Shown here: piece after piece, positions 28,707-38,098 of the stretch
How positions within the stretch are numbered: position 1 is the first letter of the stretch
How the letters are laid out: the number at the start of each line of letters is the position of its first letter
DNA from: Rhizobium rosettiformans
GTDB lineage: Bacteria; Pseudomonadota; Alphaproteobacteria; Rhizobiales; Rhizobiaceae
Length of the DNA stretch: 64,000 bases
Direction: 5' to 3'
NCBI RefSeq assembly: GCF_016806065.1
Contig: NZ_CP032405.1
Coordinates: 4,120,001 to 4,184,000, forward strand
Translations under genes and position numbers: made by a program
The notes under the pieces: generated by a model
Seen by the model: only the letters and a program-made list of their open reading frames with translations
Database searches by the model: none
What the model was told of the DNA's origin: nothing

Positions 28707-29726
28707 TCAGCCGCGGTGACGGCGGCCGTAAAGCGCCTCGTAGCGGCGCAAGGTCGAGGCATCCAATGAGACCCCCGTGAACACGGGCACCAGGCTCTCG
28801 GTAAGTTCGGCACGCTGAAGCGATTGCCGCGCAGCACCATAGAGCTGGGCCACCGGCACCGGTCGATCCGTTCGTGCGCAACCGAACCGACAGGCGAGCT
28901 TCGGCATCGACTTGATCGACTTGCGCGCGATAGCCTCGGCATCTGCAACAACCCGGGAGACTTTTTCGCCGAGTTGAGCGAGATAGGTTTCGCTGCTTGC
29001 CCCGATCAGCAAGCCCAGCTCGTCGGGTGCGGTCCAGTAGGCCGCATCGTTTTTGGCAATCAGTCGATGGGTGAAGCGCGCCAGCGTGTTCTTCATGTAG
29101 TCACTGACCTTGACAAGACCGCTGCGGCTTAAGGGCTCCAGTCCCTCGATCCGGCACAGCATCAGGCTCAGCCCCTCCTCGGGCATACCCTCCTTGAATA
29201 CATCGTCCAGACGCTGCACGAGGGCAGAATAACCCGGCAATCCGAAGCTGAGTTGTGCGGTCAAATGGTCCTGCCCCGCCACTTCGACCGGTTCGGCAGT
29301 GACGAGCTTGCAGACGGCCTGCAGCGCATCGAGACAAGTCTCGAGCTGGACATCCAATGCCGCCATCGGGTCCTCGCCATCGTCAGAAGATCCTGCGACC
29401 GTCACCGTGCCCCCCTCCAGCAACTTCCGCAGATCCTCCAGCGCTCCCACCGCCTGCTCGCTCGTCGTTTTGAGCGCTGACACCATCGGGCGCCGGGGAA
29501 GGAAACGCTGCGCGAGGATCGAGAGAGCCGCCTGGCCGACTGGCTTCGGCAGCGCGAGAAAATCGGCGCGAAGCGCCTTGTCCCGCCCCGTCATCACCGC
29601 GTGGACGAGCTCGAAGTTGTCAGGACTGAGGTCGAGATGGTTCTTGCTGAGGAACTCGAAAGCCTTGCGGCCAAGAATGTCGGCTTCCCTGACATGGGGC
29701 AAGAGGCGATGGGGCGGCGGGCGCAT
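28707..29726 (-). CDS. Degenerate GGDEF-domain protein
   Basis: 339 residues from ATG 29726, eight bases after GGAGG; GTG 29735 lies inside the ribosome site and is excluded. The N-terminal part (KAFEFLSKNHLDLSPDNFELVHAVMTGRD) is like the N-terminal region found in many rhizobial GGDEF proteins. The C-terminal part follows the GGDEF fold (LSLMLCRIEGLEPLSRSG to the LGLLIGAS strand), but the signature position reads APDEL and the Mg-binding Asp regions are not conserved, so cyclase activity is improbable. A c-di-GMP receptor or structural role is an inference. Assignment rests on my visual alignment. Confidence 0.55.
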   Translation of the reverse strand: MRPPPHRLLPHVREADILGRKAFEFLSKNHLDLSPDNFELVHAVMTGRDKALRADFLALPKPVGQAALSILAQRFLPRRPMVSALKTTSEQAVGALEDLRKLLEGGTVTVAGSSDDGEDPMAALDVQLETCLDALQAVCKLVTAEPVEVAGQDHLTAQLSFGLPGYSALVQRLDDVFKEGMPEEGLSLMLCRIEGLEPLSRSGLVKVSDYMKNTLARFTHRLIAKNDAAYWTAPDELGLLIGASSETYLAQLGEKVSRVVADAEAIARKSIKSMPKLACRFGCARTDRPVPVAQLYGAARQSLQRAELTESLVPVFTGVSLDASTLRRYEALYGRRHRG

Positions 29727-29846
29727 GCGAGGCACCTCCGATGGGTGTTCCTATCCGGTCAGGCTACGCGCCAAACAAAAACCGATCCTTTCGGAAAACA
29801 CTAAAATGCCTTGAGCCTCGCCACGCGCCTATGGAGTGGTAATCCT

Positions 29847-30269
29847 CTAGCGCGTGTAGCGGGTGAGATAGATGCCCAGGAGGATCAATGCCACACCGGC
29901 CGGCTGGCCGATGTGGAACTCGGCGGTACCGCGTGCGAGATCGATGAGAAGGCCTGTGATCATCTGCCCGCCGATGATCAAGAGGCCCGAGCGGGCGGCC
30001 CCGATGCGCGGAAAGACATAGGAGCTGATGACCACGAAGCAGGCACCGATCACGCCGCCCGTGAGATAGAAGACCGGGACATCGGCGAGCAGCGGCAGCC
30101 CGATGCGGTGGAAGAGAAGCACATAGACGGTCAACAGCAGGAAGCCGATCCAGTGGTTCCAGGCCGACGCCGTAAACGCTCCACGGTCCATGGTGAGCCG
30201 GCCGTTGATCGACCGGCTCATGCCGACGGCAGCACCGCCTGCGAGTGCGATGAGAACAGCGCCCAGCAT
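29847..30269 (-). CDS. DUF606 (YdcZ) membrane protein, second of a pair
   Basis: 140 residues with about five membrane helices (GAVLIALAGGAAVGMSRSING, NHWIGFLLLTVYVLLFHRIG, then two more Gly-rich helices). DUF606 belongs to the DMT drug/metabolite transporter superfamily; short members are often encoded as adjacent pairs that form a heterodimer. Its ATG 30269 directly follows the stop codon of the partner gene, with no gap. Substrate not known. Confidence 0.8.
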   Translation of the reverse strand: MLGAVLIALAGGAAVGMSRSINGRLTMDRGAFTASAWNHWIGFLLLTVYVLLFHRIGLPLLADVPVFYLTGGVIGACFVVISSYVFPRIGAARSGLLIIGGQMITGLLIDLARGTAEFHIGQPAGVALILLGIYLTRYTR

Positions 30270-30734
30270 TCACGCCCCCTTCGAGAAGATGAGCAGTGCG
30301 CTGCCGCCGATAACGCATGCCGTGGCCAGGAAATCGAACCGGTTGAGCCTGCGCTTCGGCGTGCCGAACAGCCCGAACTGATCGGAAAGGAGCCCGAACA
30401 GGATCTGACCGACGAGCAACAAGGATAGGCCGCCGGCCAGTGCCAGCTCCGAATTGACCGCGATCGAACTCAAGGCCACCGCAAAGGCACCCGGCGCACC
30501 GCCAAGATAGGACCAGAGGGGCGCCTTGCCATTGGCCGGAATGCGCCCCGCCCGGCGCGCGACGGCACCGTTGGCGACCAGCAGGAGAAAGGCGACGACG
30601 CCACCAACGCCGTGGACCACCCAGGATGCGGTAAACGGCGTCGTCAAAGCCGCAAGGCCGCTGTTGATGGTCACCATGACGGCGAGCAGGGCCCCGGCAA
30701 GGACCGCCCAGATCCAGTCGATATGTTTCAGCAT
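30270..30734 (-). CDS. DUF606 (YdcZ) membrane protein, first of a pair
   Basis: 154 residues from ATG 30734, five bases after AGGAG; the frame extends upstream but without a translation signal. About five membrane helices (WIWAVLAGALLAVMVTINSGLAA, VVHGVGGVVAFLLLVANGAVA, LWSYLGGAPGAFAVALSSIA) of the same DUF606 fold as the next gene. Together the two would form a small multidrug or metabolite transporter in the inner membrane. Their stop/start codons abut, so they are translationally coupled. Confidence 0.8.
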   Translation of the reverse strand: MLKHIDWIWAVLAGALLAVMVTINSGLAALTTPFTASWVVHGVGGVVAFLLLVANGAVARRAGRIPANGKAPLWSYLGGAPGAFAVALSSIAVNSELALAGGLSLLLVGQILFGLLSDQFGLFGTPKRRLNRFDFLATACVIGGSALLIFSKGA

Positions 30735-30894
30735 GTTGCTCCTGAGTGGAACGCGAGGGCGCGCGTGAAGGTGTCGGCCCCGTCTGTTTGAAGTCACCGC
30801 ATAGCGGCCCCGCCATCCCGCCGACAAGCCAATTCGGCAAATGAACCGATCAGCCGCATGAATGTCCGGCACAACACCGCCCCGACAAACGCGA

Positions 30895-30916
30895 AACGGG
30901 GCATCCCTGCCCCGTT
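30895..30916 (-). terminator. Terminator-like hairpin after the first chemoreceptor gene
   Basis: Nine-base stem AACGGGGCA (30895-30903) with TGCCCCGTT (30908-30916). It lies 31 bases downstream of the minus-strand chemoreceptor stop. On that strand it is followed only by an interrupted T-rich stretch, so termination is less certain than for its sister at 33013-33040. Confidence 0.6.
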
Positions 30917-30947
30917 CCTTGGTCTCCGGATCTGATATTCAGGGATC

Positions 30948-32870
30948 TCAGAACTCCGACCACTCCGCAGCAACAGCGGCATTGCCCTTGAAGGCGCTGG
31001 CAAGCTTGCGACCAAGAGCGCGCGCCGGCGACGCCTGCGGCTGGCTGCCGCCTTGTGCGGGGGCAATCCGCGGCGCGACAATGTGCGACGTTTCTTCGCC
31101 AAGGCGGAACTGGCCGAGCAACTGCGTCAGCGACGTCGCCTGCTGTGCCAGGCCATGGCAGGCAGCGGTCGACTGCTCGACCATGGACGCGTTCTTCTGC
31201 GTCCCCTGATCCATCTGGTTCACCGCCGCGTTGATCTCGGCGAGACCAGTCGACTGCTCGCGTGCAGACGTAACGATCGCGGCGACATTCTGGTTGATCT
31301 CCTGCACCTGTCGGACAATGGCTTCGAGCGCCTGACCGGTCTCACCGACCAGCGTGACCCCGCTCCGGACCTGCTCGCCAGACGCCGTGATCAGACCCTT
31401 GATTTCCTTCGCCGCATGGGCCGAACGCTGGGCGAGCTCACGGACTTCCTGGGCAACGACGGCAAAGCCCTTGCCGGCGTCTCCGGCACGCGCAGCTTCG
31501 ACACCCGCGTTCAGCGCCAGAAGATTGGTCTGGAACGCGATCTCGTCGATCACACCGATGATGTTGGAGATTTCGCTCGACGACTTTTCGATCGCATGCA
31601 TTGCATCGACCGCGCGACGAACCACGTCACCCGACTGTTCGGCTCCGACCCGTGTCCGCGATACCAGTGCCCCAGCCTCCTCCGCGCGCACGGCGCTGTC
31701 CTTGACCGCAGTCGTCACCTGCTCCAGCGCTGCTGCGGTTTCCTCGACAGAGGCTGCCTGCTGCTCGGTGCGCTTGGACAGGTCGTCGGCTGCTGCCAGC
31801 ATTTCGCTCGCTCCGGCGTCGATTGCCTGGGCATTCTCGCCGACGGCGCGCATGGCATCGCGGAGCCGTTCGACGGAGTGGTTGAAGTTGACACGCAGCG
31901 GATCAAGGTGATCGGCAAAGCGTTCGCCGATTTCAACCGCGAGGTCACCATCGGAAAGCTTCTGCAGTCCACCGGCCAGACGATCGACGGCAAACTGCAC
32001 CTCGGCCGCTTCGCGCGCCTTCTGTGCTTCGCGCGTCTGACGCTCCGTCTCGCTCATCGAACGGTTTTCCTCGGCCTGGCGCTCCAGGGCCGCACGCTCG
32101 ATCGCATTGTCACGGAAGACGGAAACGGCCGCCGCCATCTCGCCGATCTCGTCCCGACGGTTCGCAAACGGAACCTCCGTTTCGGTGTCGCCACCGGCAA
32201 GCGTCCGCATCGAACCTGTGATCGCTGAGATGGGACGCGCAACCCGCAGGATCGACACGACAGCAGCGCCGAGCGCCATCAGCGCGGCCAGCACGAAAGC
32301 CGCCAGCGACAGGCGCATGGCAAGCGTCGCAGACGCATCGGCATCATGACGAACCTGCACGCCGGCAGCCCGGTTGATGTCCTTGATGTCCCCCAGGCTC
32401 TGTTCCGCGGCGCTGCCGAGCGGCACCATCTGGGCCAGCGTGTCCTTCGCCTGGTAGAGCTTCGAGGCCATCGCCTGTTCGACGAAGCTCTGGCCGAGGC
32501 CGTTAAACTCGACGACGGTCGCCTTGAAACCTTCGAAACGCTGCCGGACATCTGGGAGAACGATCGCAGCGTCGAACTCGGCGATCGCGGCATCCAGCCG
32601 CTCACGCGCGGCGGCGAGGTCTTCGACCAACGTCTTCTTCTCGGCCGAGGTGGCGGCCGTCAGGATCATCAGGTTGAGACGGCGAACATCGCCGAGAACG
32701 GAATCGATCTCGGCAATCATCATGGAACGATCGAGACGGCCGCCCAGCGCTTCCATCTGACCACTCATGTCGGTCACGGAGCGGACGGCAATAGCACCCT
32801 GCCCGAGCGATACGATCACCATCAGCCCGAAGAGAAGCGGCAGCAGCAGTTTGATCTTGAGATTTTTCAC
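30948..32870 (-). CDS. Methyl-accepting chemotaxis protein, first of a tandem pair
   Basis: 640 residues. A membrane helix at about 8-30, a helical periplasmic sensor of four-helix-bundle type (31-185), a second helix (about 186-209), HAMP (about 210-263) and the long signalling coiled coil. The hairpin tip [26 protein letters not shown] is strictly conserved. The C-terminal end WSEF (EWSEF) fits the xWxxF pattern that recruits CheR/CheB to high-abundance receptors. Same length and largely the same cytoplasmic half as the next gene, differing in the sensor. The signal is unknown. Confidence 0.92.
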   Translation of the reverse strand: MKNLKIKLLLPLLFGLMVIVSLGQGAIAVRSVTDMSGQMEALGGRLDRSMMIAEIDSVLGDVRRLNLMILTAATSAEKKTLVEDLAAARERLDAAIAEFDAAIVLPDVRQRFEGFKATVVEFNGLGQSFVEQAMASKLYQAKDTLAQMVPLGSAAEQSLGDIKDINRAAGVQVRHDADASATLAMRLSLAAFVLAALMALGAAVVSILRVARPISAITGSMRTLAGGDTETEVPFANRRDEIGEMAAAVSVFRDNAIERAALERQAEENRSMSETERQTREAQKAREAAEVQFAVDRLAGGLQKLSDGDLAVEIGERFADHLDPLRVNFNHSVERLRDAMRAVGENAQAIDAGASEMLAAADDLSKRTEQQAASVEETAAALEQVTTAVKDSAVRAEEAGALVSRTRVGAEQSGDVVRRAVDAMHAIEKSSSEISNIIGVIDEIAFQTNLLALNAGVEAARAGDAGKGFAVVAQEVRELAQRSAHAAKEIKGLITASGEQVRSGVTLVGETGQALEAIVRQVQEINQNVAAIVTSAREQSTGLAEINAAVNQMDQGTQKNASMVEQSTAACHGLAQQATSLTQLLGQFRLGEETSHIVAPRIAPAQGGSQPQASPARALGRKLASAFKGNAAVAAEWSEF

Positions 32871-33012
32871 GACTGAAATCCTGGATTGAAACGGAATGAG
32901 ACGACCGGGGAAAAATGCCGGCAGACTTCCATGCCAATCCGAATTCTAACAAAGCCTTACGCGCCGAAGGGCAGTTCTCGCCTCATCCACAATCCGGTGC
33001 GCAGGCGTCGAC

Positions 33013-33040
33013 AAAAAAAGAGGGGCATTTCTGCCCCTCT
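33013..33040 (-). terminator. Rho-independent terminator after the second chemoreceptor gene
   Basis: Minus-strand reading: stem AGAGGGGCA/TGCCCCTCT (33019-33027 with 33032-33040), four-base loop, then seven T residues (plus-strand A at 33013-33019). It separates the two chemoreceptor genes, so each probably has its own promoter. Confidence 0.85.
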
Positions 33041-33066
33041 ACTTCGCATCGTCTAATATGCAGTGC

Positions 33067-34989
33067 TCAGAACTCGGACCACTCGGCCGCCACGGCCGTG
33101 TTGCCCTTGAAGGCATTGGCGATCTTGCGACCCAGCGCCCGAGCAGGCGAAGGCTGCGGCTGGGCGGCCGGCGTTGCCGGGGCGACCCGCGGCGAAGCGC
33201 GATAGCCGTTCTCGTCCGTCTTGAACTGCGCCATCAGCTGCATCAGCTGACCGGCCTGCTGAGCCAGACCATGGCTTGCCGCCGTAGACTGCTCCACCAT
33301 GGCCGCGTTCTTCTGCGTGCCCTGGTCCATCTGGTTGACGGCCATGTTGATTTCCTGGAGGCCAGTCGACTGCTCGCGGGTGGAGGTGACGATCGCCAGA
33401 ACATTCTGGTTGATCTCCTGCACCTCGCGCACGATGGTCTCCAGCGCCTTGCCGGTTTCATCCACGAGGCTGACACCGTTGCGGACCTGTTCGCCCGAGG
33501 TGGTGATCAGGGCCTTGATCTCCTTCGCCGCATTGGCCGAACGCTGCGCAAGCTCGCGCACTTCCTGGGCAACGACTGCAAAGCCCTTGCCGGCTTCCCC
33601 GGCGCGAGCCGCTTCGACGCCGGCATTCAGCGCCAGAAGGTTGGTCTGGAACGCGATGTCGTCGATCACGCCGATGATGTTCGAGATTTCCGAAGAGGAT
33701 TTCTCGATTGCCTGCATGGCAGCGACCGCACGGCGAACGACTTCGCCCGAATGCTCGGCCCCTTCCCGCGTGCGGCTGACCAGCTGGCCGGCCTCGTCGG
33801 CGCGCACAGCGCTGTCCTTGACTGCGGTCGTCACCTGCTCGAGTGCTGCTGCCGTCTCTTCGACGGACGCTGCCTGCTGCTCGGTCCGCTTCGAAAGATC
33901 GTCGGCGGCAGCCAGCATCTCGTTGGCGCCGGCATCGATCGTCCGGGCGTTTTCGCTAACGGCGCGCATGGCCTCCTTCAGGCGGGAGACGGACTGGTTG
34001 AAATTCAAACGCAGCGGATCGAGATGATCGGCGAAACGTTCGTTGATCTGCGCGACGAGATCGCCATCCGACAGACGCTGCAGACCCGAAGCGAGCTGGT
34101 CGACGGCAAACTGCACTTCGGCCGCTTCCCGTGCCTTCTGGGCCTCGCGCGCCTGACGCTCGGTTTCGCTGAGCGAACGGTTTTCTTCGGCCTGACGCTC
34201 GAGCGCTGCACGCTCGATGGCATTGTCGCGGAACACGCTAACGGCAGCCGCCATCTCGCCGATTTCATCCTGACGACCGGCAAACGGGATCTCGGTCTGC
34301 GTGTCGCCGGAAGCAAGGGTACGCATCGACCCGGTGATCGCCGAAATCGGGCGAACGATCCGGGCAAAGCTGAAGAAGGCGGCACCGACGGCAATCAGCG
34401 CGCTGATCAGAACGGCGATGATCGTGGTGTTGACCGCAGTGTTGGAGACGTCGTCCGCTTTGACAATTGCGGCGTCGCTGAGCTGCACATTGGACTTGAT
34501 CATCTCGTCCATGAGCTGGACGAGCGTGCGAGCATTCGCCGCCATGGTGCCATTGAAGACGGCCTTAGCCGCTGCCTGATTGCCGGTACGCTTCAATTCG
34601 ACCATCTGCAAGGCGAGTCGATCATACTCCGCGAGCGCAGCCTTCATGCTGTCGAAGCGAGCGCGAGTAGCAGGCATGGTGATCATCGGCTCATAGGCGG
34701 CGAATGCCGCATCACGTTCCGCCACAGCGGTCTGAGTGGCAGACACGATCGAATCCAGCTCTGCCGGTTCCGCATTCAACAGCATGGCATAGTCGCGGCG
34801 GACCTCGGCGAATGTCGCATTCATCCGTGCGACAGCAAGCGTTCTGGGCAGGCGTTCGCGCCCGATGACGTTCACCTGCTCCTTGACGTCGCCAATGAAG
34901 TTAATCGCCAGAATGCCCTGGCCGATACCGAAGGTGAGCACAACTGCGAAAAGCAGCGGCAGCACCACTTTGATCTTGAGATTGGACAT
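33067..34989 (-). CDS. Methyl-accepting chemotaxis protein, second of a tandem pair
   Basis: 640 residues from ATG 34989; the frame is open further upstream but the membrane helix should be near the N-terminus, as it is from this start ([22 protein letters not shown]). Sensor domain of four-helix-bundle type (about 30-185), second helix, HAMP and signalling domain with [26 protein letters not shown]. It also ends EWSEF. It has almost the same sequence as the first gene in the cytoplasmic half but a different sensor, so recombination or duplication with sensor divergence is likely. Confidence 0.92.
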   Translation of the reverse strand: MSNLKIKVVLPLLFAVVLTFGIGQGILAINFIGDVKEQVNVIGRERLPRTLAVARMNATFAEVRRDYAMLLNAEPAELDSIVSATQTAVAERDAAFAAYEPMITMPATRARFDSMKAALAEYDRLALQMVELKRTGNQAAAKAVFNGTMAANARTLVQLMDEMIKSNVQLSDAAIVKADDVSNTAVNTTIIAVLISALIAVGAAFFSFARIVRPISAITGSMRTLASGDTQTEIPFAGRQDEIGEMAAAVSVFRDNAIERAALERQAEENRSLSETERQAREAQKAREAAEVQFAVDQLASGLQRLSDGDLVAQINERFADHLDPLRLNFNQSVSRLKEAMRAVSENARTIDAGANEMLAAADDLSKRTEQQAASVEETAAALEQVTTAVKDSAVRADEAGQLVSRTREGAEHSGEVVRRAVAAMQAIEKSSSEISNIIGVIDDIAFQTNLLALNAGVEAARAGEAGKGFAVVAQEVRELAQRSANAAKEIKALITTSGEQVRNGVSLVDETGKALETIVREVQEINQNVLAIVTSTREQSTGLQEINMAVNQMDQGTQKNAAMVEQSTAASHGLAQQAGQLMQLMAQFKTDENGYRASPRVAPATPAAQPQPSPARALGRKIANAFKGNTAVAAEWSEF

Positions 34990-35180
34990 GAATGGTCTCC
35001 AGGGGAGGAAAAATACATTCCCAACCGGGCGTGGGAGGTCGCCAGGTGTGAGGACAAGACATCGTCCGTATAGGTCGGGATGAAACCGTTCTAAGATGTA
35101 AACAATGAATAATTTACTTAGATTGCACGCAACCTTTGATGACCACAATTGGCTGGAAATTCGCGAAATAGCTGCAGCCC

Positions 35181-35216
35181 AAAAAAGGTCGGCGGCAGAT
35201 TGCTCCGCCGCCGCCA
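35181..35216 (-). terminator. Probable terminator after the second ABC exporter gene
   Basis: Minus-strand reading: a GC-rich imperfect stem (GGCGGCGGCGG against CCGCCGACC) followed by six T residues (plus-strand A at 35181-35186). It lies about 38 bases after the exporter stop. The stem is long but contains a mismatch. Confidence 0.6.
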
Positions 35217-35253
35217 GTTTTCCAATAATCGTTTTAGCCGTGACGGCAGCGCG

Positions 35254-37122
35254 TCACTCAGCCGCCGTTTCCCGGACCTCGTTCGGCCCGTCGGCCTGAT
35301 CGGCTAGGAAACCACCGGACTGGCGGGTCCACAGATCGGCATAGATGCCGCCATTCGCCACCAACTGCTGATGCGTTCCCTCTTCGACGATCCGGCCCTT
35401 GTCGAGCACAATCAGCCGGTCCATCTGCGTCAGCGTCGAAAGCCGATGGGCGATCGCAATCACCGTCTTGTCCTCGATCAGCTTGAACAGGCTTTCCTGG
35501 ATCGCTGCTTCGACTTCCGAATCGAGTGCCGAGGTCGCCTCATCGAGCACCAGGATCGGCGCGTCCTTCAGGAAGACGCGGGCGATCGCGATACGTTGCC
35601 GCTGGCCCCCCGAGAGTTTGACACCGCGCTCACCGACATGCGCGTCGAGCCCGCTGCGGCCCTGCATGTCGGAAAGCCCCTGGATGAACTCCCAGGCATT
35701 GGCCCGTTTCGCCGCTTCGATCACTTCGGCATCGGTCGCTTCCGGCCGGCCATAGGCGATGTTATCCCGGATCGAGCGGTGCAGAAGCGACGTATCCTGG
35801 GTCACAACGCCGACGAGTGCCCGTAGACTGTCCTGGCTCACCGCCGAGATATCCTGGCCATCGACAAGGATCCTGCCCTTCTCCAAATCGTAGAAGCGCA
35901 GAAGCAGGTTCATCAGCGTCGTCTTGCCGGCACCCGAGCGCCCAACCAGGCCGACCTTCTCGCCCGCCTTGATGGTCAGCGAGAAGTCCTCGATCACGCC
36001 CTTCTGCTTGCCATAGTGGAAGCGCACGCCATCATAGACGATCTCGCCCCTCGGTGCGGCGAGCGCCTTGGCGGCCGGCTTGTCGACGATATCGTGGGCC
36101 TTGGTCATCATGCCCATCCCGTCATAGACGGTGCCGATGTTCTCGAAGAGCGCTGCCACCTCCCACATGATCCACTGCGACATGCCGTTGATGCGCATGG
36201 AAAGACCGATGGCGACCGCAATCGCACCGACGGTCACCGTGCCGTTCAGCCAGAACCAGATGCCCAAGGCCGCCACGAAGAACTGGACGATGGCATTGTT
36301 GATGTCGACACAGATATTGAGCAACGAGATCTGCCGCATCTGCCGGTGCACCGTGCCGAGAAAGGCGTCCATGCCCTCCTTGGCATAGGTCTCTTCCCGG
36401 CCGGCATGCGAGAACAGCTTCACCGTCGCGATATTGGTATAGCTGTCGACGATCCGCCCCGTCATCATCGAGCGGGCATCCGCCTGCTCGCTGGAGGACT
36501 TGCGAAGCTTCGGAATGAAGTGCCTGAGGATCAGCGCATAGATCACCAGCCAGAGGACGAGCGGCACACCGAGCCGCCAGTCGACCGAGGCCACCAGCGC
36601 CAGCATCGAGACGAAGAAGGTCGTCGCATAGATGAAGACGTCGATGATCTTCATCACGCTTTCGCGGACGGACAGCGCCGTCTGCATCACCTTGGTCGAG
36701 ACACGACCGGCGAACTCGTTGGCGAAGAAGGTCATCGAGTGCCGGAGCAGGAAGCGGTGCATCTGCCAGCGCGCGATCATCGGGAAGTTGCCGGCCAGCA
36801 CCTGGTGCATGGTGATCGTGTGCATGACGCCGAGCACCGGCAGGCCAATCAGCAGCAGGCCCGCCATCCAGGCAAGCGTGCCGCCTTCCGTCTGCAGGAA
36901 GGTCGAACGTTCGGCAGTCGACAGCCAGTCCACGATATTGCCGAGGAACTGGTACAGGAACACTTCGGCAACCGCGATCAGGCCGGAACACAGGCCGAGC
37001 AACGCCAGCCACCAGCCGGCGGGCTTGGTGTAGTGCCAGCAGAAGGCGACAAGGCCCTTGGGCGGCAGGACCGGATCACCGGCCGGGTACGGATTCAGGC
37101 GGTTTTCGAACCACGAGAACAT
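35254..37122 (-). CDS. ABC exporter (fused permease and ATPase), second paralogue
   Basis: 622 residues from ATG 37122, after TCTGGAGACGTTTC; a 26-residue upstream extension is not used. About six membrane helices, then an ATPase with Walker A GRSGAGKTT, LSGGQRQRIAIARVFL, ILVLDEATSALDSE and AIAHRLST. It resembles the exporter at 26731-28602 along its whole length, including the SGGFL end, and shares the same orientation. The two may act as homodimers on related substrates or as a heterodimer; the sequence does not decide. Confidence 0.9.
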   Translation of the reverse strand: MFSWFENRLNPYPAGDPVLPPKGLVAFCWHYTKPAGWWLALLGLCSGLIAVAEVFLYQFLGNIVDWLSTAERSTFLQTEGGTLAWMAGLLLIGLPVLGVMHTITMHQVLAGNFPMIARWQMHRFLLRHSMTFFANEFAGRVSTKVMQTALSVRESVMKIIDVFIYATTFFVSMLALVASVDWRLGVPLVLWLVIYALILRHFIPKLRKSSSEQADARSMMTGRIVDSYTNIATVKLFSHAGREETYAKEGMDAFLGTVHRQMRQISLLNICVDINNAIVQFFVAALGIWFWLNGTVTVGAIAVAIGLSMRINGMSQWIMWEVAALFENIGTVYDGMGMMTKAHDIVDKPAAKALAAPRGEIVYDGVRFHYGKQKGVIEDFSLTIKAGEKVGLVGRSGAGKTTLMNLLLRFYDLEKGRILVDGQDISAVSQDSLRALVGVVTQDTSLLHRSIRDNIAYGRPEATDAEVIEAAKRANAWEFIQGLSDMQGRSGLDAHVGERGVKLSGGQRQRIAIARVFLKDAPILVLDEATSALDSEVEAAIQESLFKLIEDKTVIAIAHRLSTLTQMDRLIVLDKGRIVEEGTHQQLVANGGIYADLWTRQSGGFLADQADGPNEVRETAAE

Positions 37123-37487
37123 GAAACGTCTCCAGAAATGGCGCGCGCGCGACACCGGACAAAGGTGCAAAACACGCGAATATTCAATGATTGGGGCCAC
37201 TTATGGCCGCAGGATGAATCAGTTTGGGAAAAGAGGCGGAGGTGACGCCCTCAGGCGGCAACAGCCATAAATCGGGGCTGGCGCGAAATACCGAATAGAT
37301 CCATCGATGGCCCTCCCGCTTTAGTGTTGAGTAGGGCTTTCTTCTATCGGCGGACAGGGGAATTTTCCAGCCGGCTTTCGCGGCGATCGAGACATTCTGC
37401 CGCAACTGTTGCACACCGATCACAGACGGCAACAAGCAAGGCTGCGTCCGCCTTGAGCGACGTGCCCCGATCGCATAAGACCGGCCC
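37123..37487. other. 365-base divergent intergenic region
   Basis: Lies between the divergently transcribed exporter and trmL genes and must contain both promoters. I see no convincing gene, RNA hairpin or strong operator in it. Short reading frames here have no ribosome site or coherent composition. Confidence 0.5.
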
Positions 37488-37946
37488 ATGACCGACTTGC
37501 GCATCGCCCTCTACCAGCCAGACATTCCCGGCAACACCGGAACCATCCTCCGGCTCGCCGCCTGTCTCGGCATGAAGGTCGACATCATCGAGCCTGCCGG
37601 TTTCGTGCTCTCAGACAAGAACCTGAAGCGCGCCGGCATGGATTATCTCGCAAGCGTCGCCATGACCCGCCACGTCAACTGGGAGCGCTTCGACACCTGG
37701 CGTCTGTCGGAAGGCCGCCGCCTCGTGCTTGCCTCGACCAAAGCCGCCCTGCCCTATACGCGCTTCGACTATGCCGGAAATGACATCCTGCTCTTCGGGC
37801 GAGAAAGCGCCGGTGTCCCCGATCAGGTGCATGACCGGGCCGATCACCGCGTTATCATCCCCATGATCGAGGGCCAGCGTTCGATCAATGTCGCGATGTC
37901 GGCAGCCATGATCGCCGGGGAAGCGCTGCGCCAGACCGGTTTCTGA
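37488..37946 (+). CDS. trmL: tRNA (cytidine/uridine 34-2'-O)-methyltransferase TrmL
   Basis: 152 residues, the typical short SPOUT enzyme. It methylates the ribose of the wobble base in leucine tRNAs. The SPOUT motifs are visible: the first with the N-terminal Asn/Arg (PDIPGNTGTILRLAACLG), the knot segment LLFGRESAGVP and the C-terminal SINVAMSAAMIAGEALRQ. ATG 37488 gives a family-typical start (MTDLRIALYQPDIPGN). Transcribed divergently from the exporter. Confidence 0.93.
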   Translation: MTDLRIALYQPDIPGNTGTILRLAACLGMKVDIIEPAGFVLSDKNLKRAGMDYLASVAMTRHVNWERFDTWRLSEGRRLVLASTKAALPYTRFDYAGNDILLFGRESAGVPDQVHDRADHRVIIPMIEGQRSINVAMSAAMIAGEALRQTGF

Positions 37947-38098
37947 CTCCGGATCGGCAGGAACCAGACATAGATCAAGGCGCCCACAGTCGCCCTCGCC
38001 TAGGATAGCGAGACGGTCGCGATGCGCCGCTTCAACGGCAATTGCTAATTCAACCGTATCGCGCTATGCTGCATTGCAGCAAAAAGGGAGATGGAGTC

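Noticed and set aside
33058..35073. A long open frame antisense to the second chemoreceptor gene
   Set aside because: It mirrors the repetitive coiled-coil codons of the receptor. A similar mirror appears opposite the first receptor. Composition is not protein-like.
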